Source of the DNA: an uncultured Eubacteriales bacterium
GTDB lineage: Bacteria > Bacillota > Clostridia > Peptostreptococcales > Anaerovoracaceae
Assembly (NCBI GenBank): GCA_902796965.1
Contig: CADBRA010000052.1
Span: forward strand, 1 to 64,000
DNA length: 64,000 nt
Direction: 5' to 3'
In this document: positions 42,609 through 50,679 of the stretch, one piece after another
Numbering within the stretch: the stretch's first letter is position 1
Layout of the letters: each line of letters starts with the position of its first letter
The notes under the pieces: generated by a model
What the model saw: the letters and a program-made list of their open reading frames with translations, nothing else
Told to the model about the DNA's origin: nothing
Databases searched by the model: none
Position numbers and translations under genes: made by a program

Positions 42609-43574
42609 TCAGCCTCCTATCTTGTTCATGTCTCTGTTAATCGGCGCGGCGCCCTCGTTCAGCATGTGATGCGCCACTTTGTGACCTACCGAGTTTATCA
42701 GCAGATTTCTGACGTCTTCATCCGTTCCGTTCCTGAGCACGTTTTTCACGTCTATTTCTTCGTTGCTGTGAAGACATGGCTTGATCTTGCCGTCGCTTGT
42801 GAGCCTGATCTTGTTGCATGTTGCACAGAAATGATGTGAGAGTGCGCTGATGAATCCTACGGTACCCTCTGCATCCGGCAGCCTGTATTCATCGGCAACA
42901 GAGAATTTCTGGGGACCGCATGATTCGAGTTCCGGAAACATGCCGAGAATTTCCTGATTCGAAATGAATCCAAAGTCTCCCCCGAGATCGTTGTGGCCGA
43001 TCGGCATGAGTTCTATAAACCTCACACGATAGTCCTTTTCCCTAGTAAGCTCAACGAATTTTTTGAATTCATCATCATTGAATCCTCTGAGCGCTACACA
43101 GTTGATCTTTATCGGAGTCAGCCCGGCTTTTTCTGCGGCATCAAGGCCGTCGAGAACATTGCGTATATCGCCGCCTCTCGTGATCAGTCTGTATTTTTCG
43201 GGATCGAACGTATCCAGGCTCACATTAACTCTTCTGACTCCTGCTCTTTTGAGATCCTCCGCCATCGAGCCGAGAAGCACACCGTTTGTCGTTATATCTA
43301 TTTCGTCGATGCCATCGATTTCATTCATGCGCGCGATGAGATCTACAACGCTGTGCCTGATGAGCGGCTCGCCGCCGGTCAGTCTTATTTTACGTATTCC
43401 TATCGACGCAGCGGCCTGCGCTACCCTGAGTATTTCCTCAAACGTCAGTATCTCGCTGTGTGGTATCAGGTGACTGCATCCCTCCGGCGGCATGCAGTAG
43501 CGGCACCTGAGATTGCACCTGTCAGTGACTGAGATTCTCAGATAGTTTATTTCACGTCCAAAATTATCTATCAT
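42609..43574 (-). CDS. moaA: GTP 3',8-cyclase, radical SAM
   Basis: MoaA binds two [4Fe-4S] clusters and converts GTP to the 3',8-cyclised product for molybdenum cofactor. The SAM cluster motif CNLRCRYC (C20, C24, C27) and SAM motif LTGGEPL are N-terminal. The second cluster is bound by the Cys of FCATCNKIRLTSDGKIKPCLHS. The Gly-Gly C-terminus needed for activity is intact. 321 aa. It has a promoter in the upstream gap and is followed by moaC. Confidence 0.96.
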   Translation of the reverse strand: MIDNFGREINYLRISVTDRCNLRCRYCMPPEGCSHLIPHSEILTFEEILRVAQAAASIGIRKIRLTGGEPLIRHSVVDLIARMNEIDGIDEIDITTNGVLLGSMAEDLKRAGVRRVNVSLDTFDPEKYRLITRGGDIRNVLDGLDAAEKAGLTPIKINCVALRGFNDDEFKKFVELTREKDYRVRFIELMPIGHNDLGGDFGFISNQEILGMFPELESCGPQKFSVADEYRLPDAEGTVGFISALSHHFCATCNKIRLTSDGKIKPCLHSNEEIDVKNVLRNGTDEDVRNLLINSVGHKVAHHMLNEGAAPINRDMNKIGG

Positions 43575-43656
43575 AAGTCGTCTTTCCCCTCCGTATTAAG
43601 GGTTGTTTATAAAAAAACATTAACAGTAAAAATACATAACTCCAATTATCCCATTT

Positions 43657-43685
43657 ATATTAGAATTTTTACAGCATTTTTACAA
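43657..43685 (-). promoter_or_regulatory. Candidate moaA promoter
   Basis: TTGTAA, 17-nt spacer, TAATAT on the minus strand, about 75 nt before the moaA start. I do not see a Moco-riboswitch-like structure in the short leader. Confidence 0.5.
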
Positions 43686-43688
43686 CCG

Positions 43689-43717
43689 AAAAAAAGAGCG
43701 CGCAGAAACATCGCGCT
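43689..43717 (-). terminator. Intrinsic terminator downstream of the ADP-ribosylglycohydrolase gene
   Basis: On the minus strand AGCGCG...CGCGCT is followed by CTTTTTTT. It ends any readthrough from the transporter/kinase operon before moaA. Confidence 0.75.
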
Positions 43718-43809
43718 TAACATTATTTTTCCCGAAAAAAATTCTCACGAAACAGCAGGCACTGATTATATTACAAATCAATGCCTGCAAGAAAAAACCA
43801 GCATCCTGC

Positions 43810-43824
43810 GCCGGCTCCGCCGGC
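43810..43824. repeat. Mini-hairpin repeat, GCCGGC-TCC-GCCGGC
   Basis: Perfect 6-bp stem with TCC loop, extended by CCT/AGG pairing outside a two-base bulge. It lies between two other hairpins in the same gap. Confidence 0.7.
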
Positions 43825-43827
43825 AGG

Positions 43828-43859
43828 AAAAATTCAATTGTACTTCGGGTTGAATTTTT
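43828..43859. terminator. Bidirectional hairpin after the ADP-ribosylglycohydrolase gene
   Basis: AAAAATTCAA pairs with TTGAATTTTT across a 12-nt loop. Symmetric A/T flanks let it act on either strand. It sits 10 nt past the stop codon. Confidence 0.7.
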
Positions 43860-43869
43860 CTGATGTATG

Positions 43870-44853
43870 TCAGCCGAGCAGCTGTTCAGCGAGCTTTTCC
43901 ATGTCTATGCTGCTCGTCTTCTGAACTCTCGTCTTCCATTCGTCAGGAAATGATGAAGCGCCGGAATAAGCTCCGCATATATTTCCGCAGATCGCGCCGT
44001 TTGTATCAGCGTCGTCGCCCGCATTTATCGCTGCGAGCACGCCGTCCCTTCCGATGCCTTTCGCAGCGTAAAATGCAGCAAGTGCAACAGGAACAGATTC
44101 GTATGAAAACATGCTCGATCCGAAAATACCAACGACCTCATCCATTATGTCCGACATGTCAGCACTGCCCGCGCCATCGACGATTCGTTCTATATATCTT
44201 ATCCTGCGTGCTACAGACGGTGCCGTAATATCGGCTCCTCTCTTCTCGCCGTAAACAGCGCCCTCATAGGCCATGTTGAGGATTTCATTGACAGAATATC
44301 CGCCGTGAACACCACCTGAAACAGCCGCCGCAACAGCGCAGCATGCTCCCGCAGCCGGCCTGCTTCCGTGGCTCGGAAGTGATGATTCGAGCGCTGCCTT
44401 GAGACATGCTTCAAAATCATCGTGGTATTTTACGCCGACAGGTGCCACTCTCATAGCACTGCCGTTTGTGACGCCCTCGCCGGCTGTTTTTTTCGGATCG
44501 TCTCCGTTTATGATCGCCGTAAGATATCTTCTCGTAGAAGGTCCGATAACTGTAGACTCGAGCATCTTGTTTTCGATCGCCCAGTCACGCATCTTTTCGT
44601 TGAACAGTTCTTCTGAAAAGCTGCCGTTTTCTATTATCACGCGGGCGATGATTATACTCTCCATCGTGTCATCTGTTATCTCGCCCGCTTTCAGATCACC
44701 ATGTTTATCCTGAACAGACTTTTCAGGCACCAGGAAATCGTGAATATATCCATATGTTTCTCTTATCTGGCTGCGCGTCAGAAACGAAGCCGGCATGCCC
44801 ATGGCATCACCGATAGCTCCACCGACGAGAGCGCCGTAAGCTCTGTCAAGCAT
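43870..44853 (-). CDS. ADP-ribosylglycohydrolase family protein (DraG/YegU-like)
   Basis: This is an Mg-dependent hydrolase of the ADP-ribosylglycohydrolase fold (327 aa). Metal motifs are GGAIGDAMGMP at the N-terminus, GEITDDTMESIIIAR, and NAGDDADTNGAICG near the C-terminus. Family members cleave ADP-ribose from proteins or act on small ADP-ribosyl or related N-glycosides. Its start overlaps the stop of the kinase gene by 8 nt (ATGCTTGA), so the two are coupled; the same kinase-plus-hydrolase pair exists as E. coli yegV and yegU. This favours a small-molecule substrate over a protein target. A start seven codons upstream (TTG) is less likely. Confidence 0.87.
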   Translation of the reverse strand: MLDRAYGALVGGAIGDAMGMPASFLTRSQIRETYGYIHDFLVPEKSVQDKHGDLKAGEITDDTMESIIIARVIIENGSFSEELFNEKMRDWAIENKMLESTVIGPSTRRYLTAIINGDDPKKTAGEGVTNGSAMRVAPVGVKYHDDFEACLKAALESSLPSHGSRPAAGACCAVAAAVSGGVHGGYSVNEILNMAYEGAVYGEKRGADITAPSVARRIRYIERIVDGAGSADMSDIMDEVVGIFGSSMFSYESVPVALAAFYAAKGIGRDGVLAAINAGDDADTNGAICGNICGAYSGASSFPDEWKTRVQKTSSIDMEKLAEQLLG

Positions 44854-45787
44854 TTTTCTTTCTGCCTTTCTCAATTATCTCTTTCATCTTGATGTCAGGC
44901 TCCCAGAACGCATGGGGGCCGTTTATACCCACTGTTATCGCGGCAGTCCTCGAAGCCAGTTCCACCGCACTCTCGAGATCGAGCCCTTTTACTGCCGAAA
45001 AGAGCAACGCTCCTGAGAAACTGTCTCCTGCTCCTGTAGTGTCAACAGCGTCTGCTCTGACTGCACCGTATTGAAACGAACGCACTGATCCGTCTCTGTA
45101 TGTATAGACATTTCCGCCCTCGCTTCCCGACTTCACTACAATCGTTCCTCCGTGGGAACAGTATCTCTCTTTATCGGTATACTGCTCTATCACGCTGAGC
45201 TCTGTCTCGTTCGGAGTCATCATGTCGCTCGCTTCTATGATTCTTCTGAGCAATTCCGGTTTTATCGAGCTGACAAGCGGACTCGGATCGAAGAGCACCC
45301 ATGTGCCTCTGCTGTGAAGGTATTCTATGCAGTCCATGATGCGTTCCGCATCATCGTTGAGCAGATAGTATCCAGTAACTCCAGCCGCCCTGGGTTCGCA
45401 GGAACGGACTTTAGCATCGAGCGTTTCAGAAAATATTCCCTCTGCTCCCTTTTCAGTCAGAAACGTGCGTTCACCGTCAGGCTCGAGAAACACAAGACAT
45501 TTTCCGCTCGTTCCGCCAGCTCTTTCGATAAGATCTGTCGGCAGCGCGTGCTCCATCATATACTTTCCGGCTGTTTCCGCTGCCTGATCCTCGCCGAGTC
45601 CCGAGATAACATATGCCGGGCAGCCGAGGCTGCTCGCGGCAGCCGCCATGTTTATCGCACAGCCGCCTACCATGCTATCTTCGCCGGTAATAAATCCGTC
45701 CTGAGCCCGTTCCGGCCACTTGTCTATATAATAGTAATAATCTATGATAAGGCCGCCGAAAAGGCAGCAGATATCTCTCATGTTCAT
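44846..45787 (-). CDS. PfkB family carbohydrate/nucleoside kinase
   Basis: This is a ribokinase-superfamily kinase, 313 aa. The substrate-side motif MVGGCAINMAAAASSLGC (about 39-56) and the catalytic DTTGAGDSFSGALLF near residue 250 with anion-hole GAGD are clear. The sugar or nucleoside substrate cannot be deduced. Its ATG overlaps the ATPase gene stop by 4 nt and its own end overlaps the ADP-ribosylglycohydrolase start, so it belongs to the transporter operon. It probably phosphorylates the product released or imported by its neighbours. Confidence 0.9.
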   Translation of the reverse strand: MNMRDICCLFGGLIIDYYYYIDKWPERAQDGFITGEDSMVGGCAINMAAAASSLGCPAYVISGLGEDQAAETAGKYMMEHALPTDLIERAGGTSGKCLVFLEPDGERTFLTEKGAEGIFSETLDAKVRSCEPRAAGVTGYYLLNDDAERIMDCIEYLHSRGTWVLFDPSPLVSSIKPELLRRIIEASDMMTPNETELSVIEQYTDKERYCSHGGTIVVKSGSEGGNVYTYRDGSVRSFQYGAVRADAVDTTGAGDSFSGALLFSAVKGLDLESAVELASRTAAITVGINGPHAFWEPDIKMKEIIEKGRKKNA

Positions 45788-46854
45788 TCCTCCAGACGGA
45801 TGGCGTCTTCGGGCTCCCAGGTGACGAAGACTTCCGCGTTTCTGCCTGCGTCTTTTCTCTCATCTCCGCTGTTCATCTCGGAAAGAATGCTCATGCTGCC
45901 ACTGTCGACAGTACACGTTGTGATATTGCCCTTGTACACAAATCTGTCGGCGGAGCCGTCGATACCTGTTCTGCCGGCAGGTTTTTCACTCTTTTCAAAT
46001 ACCTTTACCTTTTCAGGTCTTACGGCATAGAGAACTTTTTCTCCCGCTTCCGCGCCATCTGCCGGTATCGTAATCTTCTCGTTTCCTGTATCTATTGTAA
46101 CAGTGCCCTCGCCGGTCTCTGTCACAATGCCTTCGAAGAAGTTTGCCTTTCCTAAGAAATCAGCCACAAATCTGTTCTTAGGCTTTTCATATACTTCTCT
46201 CGGAGTGCCCATCTGCTCTATCTTTCCGTCGTGCATTACGACGATCGTATCGGACAGCGTCATAGCTTCTTCCTGGTCGTGAGTTACAAAGAAAGTTGTA
46301 ACATGAGTCTCCTCGAGTATTCTTCTGAGCTCAGTCTGCATCTCAACGCGGAGTTTCTTGTCGAGAGCCGAAAGCGACTCGTCCAGAAGCAGAACCCTTG
46401 GCTTTATTACGAGAGCTCTCGCAAGCGCGACACGCTGCTGCTGCCCGCCTGAAAGCTGTGATGGCTTTCTGTCCCTGAAGTCCGCCATATGAACGGTTCT
46501 GAGAGCTTCCATAACCTGAGGCTCTATATCCTGCTTCGGAATTTTTCTCTGCTCAAGGCCGTATGCGACGTTCTGGAACACAGTCATGTGAGGAAAAAGA
46601 GCATAGCTCTGGAAAACCATGCCTATTCCACGCTTGTTTACAGGAACATTGCCTACAGGTTCATCATCGAACAGGACCTCGCCGTCATCAGGAAGCTCAA
46701 ATCCGGCGAGCATCCTGAGCGTCGTCGTCTTTCCGCAGCCCGAAGGACCGAGTATTGAGACCAGTGTGCCGTTTTCCACCGTGAGTTCTATGTGGTCTAC
46801 GACAGTGTTTTTTCCATATATCTTGGTCAGACCTTTTAATGTGACCTTAGCCAT
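45784..46854 (-). CDS. ABC transporter ATPase, PotA-like
   Basis: This is an import ATPase of the polyamine/iron-type family (356 aa). Walker A is LGPSGCGKTTTLRMLAG (about 35-51), the signature is LSGGQQQRVALARAL, Walker B is VLLLDESLSALDKKLR and the switch His is in TFFVTHDQEEAM. A C-terminal TOBE-type regulatory region (about 240-356) follows. It is directly adjacent to the permease gene. A one-mismatch mini-hairpin (45946-45960) lies in the TOBE region. Confidence 0.93.
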   Translation of the reverse strand: MAKVTLKGLTKIYGKNTVVDHIELTVENGTLVSILGPSGCGKTTTLRMLAGFELPDDGEVLFDDEPVGNVPVNKRGIGMVFQSYALFPHMTVFQNVAYGLEQRKIPKQDIEPQVMEALRTVHMADFRDRKPSQLSGGQQQRVALARALVIKPRVLLLDESLSALDKKLRVEMQTELRRILEETHVTTFFVTHDQEEAMTLSDTIVVMHDGKIEQMGTPREVYEKPKNRFVADFLGKANFFEGIVTETGEGTVTIDTGNEKITIPADGAEAGEKVLYAVRPEKVKVFEKSEKPAGRTGIDGSADRFVYKGNITTCTVDSGSMSILSEMNSGDERKDAGRNAEVFVTWEPEDAIRLEE

Positions 46855-47655
46855 TTAATCTTTTCCTCCTAACATAGCCTTTAAGTTGGATCTCATTATC
46901 AGTCCGACTACGGTGAGGCAGACTAGTGAAATGCCAATTATGATCGTCGAAATCGCGTTGATCTCAGGTGTGAATCCGAACTTGATCGACGACTGGATTT
47001 CTATAGGGAGCGTGAAAATGCCGTTTGGCATCAGGAAGTAACTGATAGGGAAGTTGTCGAAGCTGATCAGGAACGAGAGGAATCCGCCGGCGAGCATAGC
47101 CGGAGCGATTGCCGGGAATGTGACGCGCCTGAATGTAGTCCACGGGGACGCGCCGAGCGACGCGCTCATTTCCTCGAGCGACTTGTCAAGCGAGCTCACT
47201 CTCGCTCGCAGCACGAGCAGAGAATACGGCAGCGATATTACGATATGCCCCATAGCGACGAAGAACATGCTCTTTGAGAATCCCATGAAGCGGATCATCA
47301 GAAGTATAGAAAGACCTATGATGAGCCACGGGATGCTCATCGGCATCATAACTATGCTGTTGAAAAGACCCTGTGTTCTCTTCGCGAGATAGCGCTGTCC
47401 GAGTATGAAGAACGTGGCCAGAATCATGCAAACAATACCTGTCAGAAATGCGAGCAGCAGCGAGTTCTTCGCTGAATTTATCAACTCCGTGTCTGCGGCC
47501 AGCTCCTGGTACCAGTGCGTAGTGAACTTGAACGGAAGCGAGTTATATCTTGACTCATTGAAACTCAGCAGCATCAGTACGACGATAGGCACATAGAGAT
47601 ACAGCAGTACGAGCACGATGAGAAGTTTTCCGAAAAATCCTGTTTTTCTGTTCAT
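46855..47655 (-). CDS. ABC transporter permease, PotC-like
   Basis: This is the inner-membrane permease (266 aa) with six predicted membrane helices and the EAA-type coupling loop SLGASPWTTFRRVTFPAIAPAM. AGGAGGT lies ten bases before ATG 47655 and fixes the start; a longer reading adds 32 non-hydrophobic residues inside the upstream gene. It overlaps that gene by 4 nt. Confidence 0.92.
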   Translation of the reverse strand: MNRKTGFFGKLLIVLVLLYLYVPIVVLMLLSFNESRYNSLPFKFTTHWYQELAADTELINSAKNSLLLAFLTGIVCMILATFFILGQRYLAKRTQGLFNSIVMMPMSIPWLIIGLSILLMIRFMGFSKSMFFVAMGHIVISLPYSLLVLRARVSSLDKSLEEMSASLGASPWTTFRRVTFPAIAPAMLAGGFLSFLISFDNFPISYFLMPNGIFTLPIEIQSSIKFGFTPEINAISTIIIGISLVCLTVVGLIMRSNLKAMLGGKD

Positions 47656-48479
47656 TCTGTCTCCCACCTCCTGCCGAGAGCGCCGAATGCACCCATGAAT
47701 ATGAGTACAAGAGCGAAGAGTACGAACGCGATTGCCGCTCCGAAGTTCCATCCGTAGAGCTGGAAGAACTGGTCTTCGATCACTGTACCAATAACTGTTC
47801 CGTTTACGCCTCCGAGTATTCTCGGTTCAACAAATGATCCGAGGCATGGCACGAATACGATCGTTACGCCCGACATAACACCCGGCATCGAAATCGGAAA
47901 AATTACATCTTTAAATGTTGTCCACTTCGAAGCACCCAGGCTCATGCTCGCCTCTATCAGAGAGTCATCCATGCGCTCGAGCGCCATATAGATTGTAACT
48001 ACCATATAGGGGAAGAATGCGTGAGTCAGTCCTATTACCACAGCGGCTCTCGTATAGAGAATGCCGAGACCGTTTTCAGCGAGGCCGAACGACATGAAGA
48101 GTCTGTTCAGTATTCCGCCGTCCTGCAGGAAAATTAGCCAGCTGTAAACCCTGACAAGCTGGTTCGTAAAAAACGGAATGATCGTGAGGACGAGAATGAC
48201 ATTTTTCAGTCCTTTGAGCTTCTTTGCCATTATGTACGCGAGCGGATAAGCGATCAGAAGACTTATCACAGTAACAAGCAGACTCATGAGAAGCGTAGAT
48301 CCCGTCAGTTTTATGTACATAAAATTTGTGAAGAACTTTTTATAGTTCTCAAGAGTCAATGTGCCTGTCTCGTCACTTCTGAACGACGTTTCAAACATTA
48401 TCAGAAGCGGTATGAGCGTGAAGCATAACAGCATAAGCATTGCCGGCCACGTCATGGCCGATTTTTTATTTACTTTCAA
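47652..48479 (-). CDS. ABC transporter permease, PotB-like
   Basis: This is the second permease of the importer (about 275 aa), six helices, with the coupling loop SLGASKWTTFKDVIFPISMPG. I start it at TTG 48479 (KVNKKSAMTWPAM follows) because AGGAG is seven bases upstream; the longer reading lacks a ribosome site. It lies downstream of an attenuator that separates it from the binding-protein gene. Confidence 0.9.
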   Translation of the reverse strand: MKVNKKSAMTWPAMLMLLCFTLIPLLIMFETSFRSDETGTLTLENYKKFFTNFMYIKLTGSTLLMSLLVTVISLLIAYPLAYIMAKKLKGLKNVILVLTIIPFFTNQLVRVYSWLIFLQDGGILNRLFMSFGLAENGLGILYTRAAVVIGLTHAFFPYMVVTIYMALERMDDSLIEASMSLGASKWTTFKDVIFPISMPGVMSGVTIVFVPCLGSFVEPRILGGVNGTVIGTVIEDQFFQLYGWNFGAAIAFVLFALVLIFMGAFGALGRRWETE

Positions 48480-48570
48480 AATACTTCTCCTGAATAAATC
48501 AGCAATAATTTTGACTTGATTGATTAAATCCCGGCTATGTTCCAACGAGAAAAAAGAATCCGTAAAACGG

Positions 48571-48599
48571 AAAAAAAGAGGCTGCTGTTAGGCAGCCTC
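48571..48599 (-). terminator. Attenuator between the binding-protein and permease genes
   Basis: On the minus strand GAGGCTGC / GCAGCCTC (8 bp, 6-nt loop) is followed by seven T. It lies inside the operon, which fits the common pattern of making more binding protein than membrane subunits. Confidence 0.85.
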
Positions 48600-48633
48600 C
48601 TGACAGTAAAACTGCCATGAAATAATCTTCAGA

Positions 48634-49752
48634 TTAAGAAGCCTTGACTTCTGTCCAGAGGTCGTTCCACTCCTGCTTAGTCTTGTCGTCACGGTATTCC
48701 ATGAATGTCAGACGGTTGAGTGATGCTTCATCCATAGCAGCTGACTGTGCGTAATCTGGATCGATCGCATTGGCAGCTTCCTGATTTGAAGGTGCAGGAC
48801 CGCCGTTTGAAGACCATTTGTACTGAACATCCTTGCTGATCATGTAATCGATGAACTTGAGTGCAAGCTCTTTGTTCTTTGAATTCTTAGGGATCGCAAA
48901 GTTGTCGACCCAGCCTATTCCGCCGTCTTCAGGAACTACGAATCCGATAGGCTCACCGTCCTTTTTCATAGTGGCTGACTGGCCGGACCACATGAGACCT
49001 ACATCTATCTGACCGCTCGCGAAAAGCTTAGAGAATTCGTCTCCCGTCTGCCAGTAAGTCTTGTTGAGCGACTTCTGCTTGAGGAGCAGTTCCTTGATTG
49101 CATCGAGGTCTGACGGATTGTTAGGATCCTGTCCGAGAGCCAGAGCTGCTGTCATGATAGCGTCATTATAGTCATCCCTGAACGCGATTTTACCCTTGTA
49201 CTGTTCATCGAACAGGCATTTGATCGTAGTAGGAGCTTCCTTTACATTATCTGTGTTGTAGGCAACTGCAGTTGAACCCCATACGACAGGTACAGCGTAC
49301 ATCTGTCCATCGTCTCCAAGGCACTCTTTCTGAGTCTTGAAGCGGTCAAACAGCGAATTGAAGTTCGTGAGCTTGGACGTGTCGATAGGCTCGAGCAGAT
49401 CGCCTTCGATAGCTGCAGGAAGAATAGTGCAGTTAGGCAAGCAGACGTCTATTTCTCCGCTGCCTGAAGTCTTGAGCTTCGTGAGCAGATCATCCTCGCT
49501 CTGCATGTAAGTGTTTACGATCTCGCAGTCGTTTTCTTCTTCGAACTGTTTCATCAGTTCTTTGTCATCTGTACCGTAGTCTTTCCAGTTTACAACATAG
49601 AGCTTTGTCTTGCCGGAATCAGACTGTGCAGAACTGTCACCTGACGAGTTTCCGTCGGCTGTGCCTGTCGAATTGCCGCATGCCGACATAGAAAACATGA
49701 CAGCGACCGCAAGAGCTCCAACGAGCACTTTTCTGAATGAGCTTTTCTTCAT
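48634..49752 (-). CDS. Extracellular polyamine-type binding lipoprotein, PotD-like
   Basis: This is the solute-binding lipoprotein of the importer (372 aa). The signal peptide ends in a lipobox (SMSAC, Cys 25), then a Ser/Asp-rich linker. Residues matching the E. coli PotD polyamine pocket are kept in order: Trp in VNWKDYG, Asp in FRDDYNDA, Trp in LMWSGQSA, and Trp and Asp in GIGWVDNFAIP. This supports spermidine/putrescine or a similar cation as ligand. Gene order here is D-B-C-A, then the kinase and glycohydrolase. AAGGAGAGG precedes the ATG. Confidence 0.92.
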   Translation of the reverse strand: MKKSSFRKVLVGALAVAVMFSMSACGNSTGTADGNSSGDSSAQSDSGKTKLYVVNWKDYGTDDKELMKQFEEENDCEIVNTYMQSEDDLLTKLKTSGSGEIDVCLPNCTILPAAIEGDLLEPIDTSKLTNFNSLFDRFKTQKECLGDDGQMYAVPVVWGSTAVAYNTDNVKEAPTTIKCLFDEQYKGKIAFRDDYNDAIMTAALALGQDPNNPSDLDAIKELLLKQKSLNKTYWQTGDEFSKLFASGQIDVGLMWSGQSATMKKDGEPIGFVVPEDGGIGWVDNFAIPKNSKNKELALKFIDYMISKDVQYKWSSNGGPAPSNQEAANAIDPDYAQSAAMDEASLNRLTFMEYRDDKTKQEWNDLWTEVKAS

Positions 49753-49853
49753 TTTCCTCTCCTTGAAAAACATATGAAAGCTGAAATTTAATCATGTGAA
49801 ATCATCTGTTAAATCAAAATGCTTAATATTTTACAGAATCTTTCCCAATAAGC

Positions 49854-49882
49854 AGTATAGCATTTATGAAAATACACTGCAA
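49854..49882 (-). promoter_or_regulatory. Sigma-A promoter of the transporter/kinase operon
   Basis: TTGCAG, 17-nt spacer, TATACT on the minus strand; leader about 95 nt. Confidence 0.7.
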
Positions 49883-49947
49883 TCGAACTGATTATTTTTA
49901 ACATTTGAAAAGTTTATGCAGCTGCACCTGGCCTATGCACCTGATCA

Positions 49948-50580
49948 TCATTTATTTCTGCCCGGATCGATTTTTTCGTACATAAGAGCATTGACAATCG
50001 CAGCGGCGACATTGCTCCCGCCTTTGCGGCCGCGCGCGACTATATAATTTTCAGCCGTTTCCATAATGCGTTCTTTAGATTCTGTGACATTTACAAAACC
50101 GACCGGAACACCTATCACAAGCGCCGGCGAAACAGTGCGTTCCTCTATCAGATCAGCGAGTCTCATAAGTGCAGTGGGAGCATTTCCTACGGCAAAAATC
50201 AGCGGTTTCCCGGTGATGCGCGCAGCTTTCTCCATGCTGACTGCAGCACGCGTGACGCCTCTGCTCTGAGCTTCAGCCGCCACTTCGATATTCGACATGT
50301 AGCAGACAGCCTCTATGTGAAGCCATTCAAGCGCCTTCTTGTTTATTCCGGAAAGTGCCATATTCGTGTCAGTAACAACGACCGCTCCGCGGTCAAATGC
50401 TTCAAGAGCCGCCTGTACTGCTCCGCCAGAAAACACGAGATTCTCCTCATAATCAAAATCCGCCGTTGTGTGTATAACGCGCATAAGAACCGGCGCTTCA
50501 TCAGCCGGCGGATTCGTTCTCATCTCGCTCTTTATTATCTCGAAACTTCTTTTTTCTATGTCAGCCGGCTTTATGTATTT
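49948..50580 (-). CDS. cbiC: Cobalt-precorrin-8 / precorrin-8X methylmutase
   Basis: CbiC/CobH moves a methyl group from C-11 to C-12, giving (cobalt-)hydrogenobyrinate/cobyrinate, the substrate of CbiA. The catalytic His is in LMRVIHTTADFDYEE; NALSGINKK-like and VGNAPTALMRL, GVPVGFVNVTESKE segments are conserved. 210 aa from MKYIKPADIEK, with AAAGGA nine bases upstream. It is the last gene of the cobalamin operon, 99 nt after the CobD-CbiP fusion, and is the only ring-modifying enzyme of the upper pathway found here. A mini-hairpin lies within it. Confidence 0.93.
   Translation of the reverse strand, partial: KYIKPADIEKRSFEIIKSEMRTNPPADEAPVLMRVIHTTADFDYEENLVFSGGAVQAALEAFDRGAVVVTDTNMALSGINKKALEWLHIEAVCYMSNIEVAAEAQSRGVTRAAVSMEKAARITGKPLIFAVGNAPTALMRLADLIEERTVSPALVIGVPVGFVNVTESKERIMETAENYIVARGRKGGSNVAAAIVNALMYEKIDPGRNK
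50380..50394. repeat. Mini-hairpin repeat inside cbiC, GACCGC-TCC-GCGGTC
   Basis: Perfect 6-bp stem, TCC loop on the plus strand; coding strand reads D-R-G-A-V. Confidence 0.65.
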
Positions 50581-50679
50581 CATATTTTCAGTTCCTTTCA
50601 TTGTTACCGTCTTTCTGCTGTGCCACATCAGATGCATTTTTCACCACTGTTATTTCCCTGTAAAAACGGTGCCTGCGCT

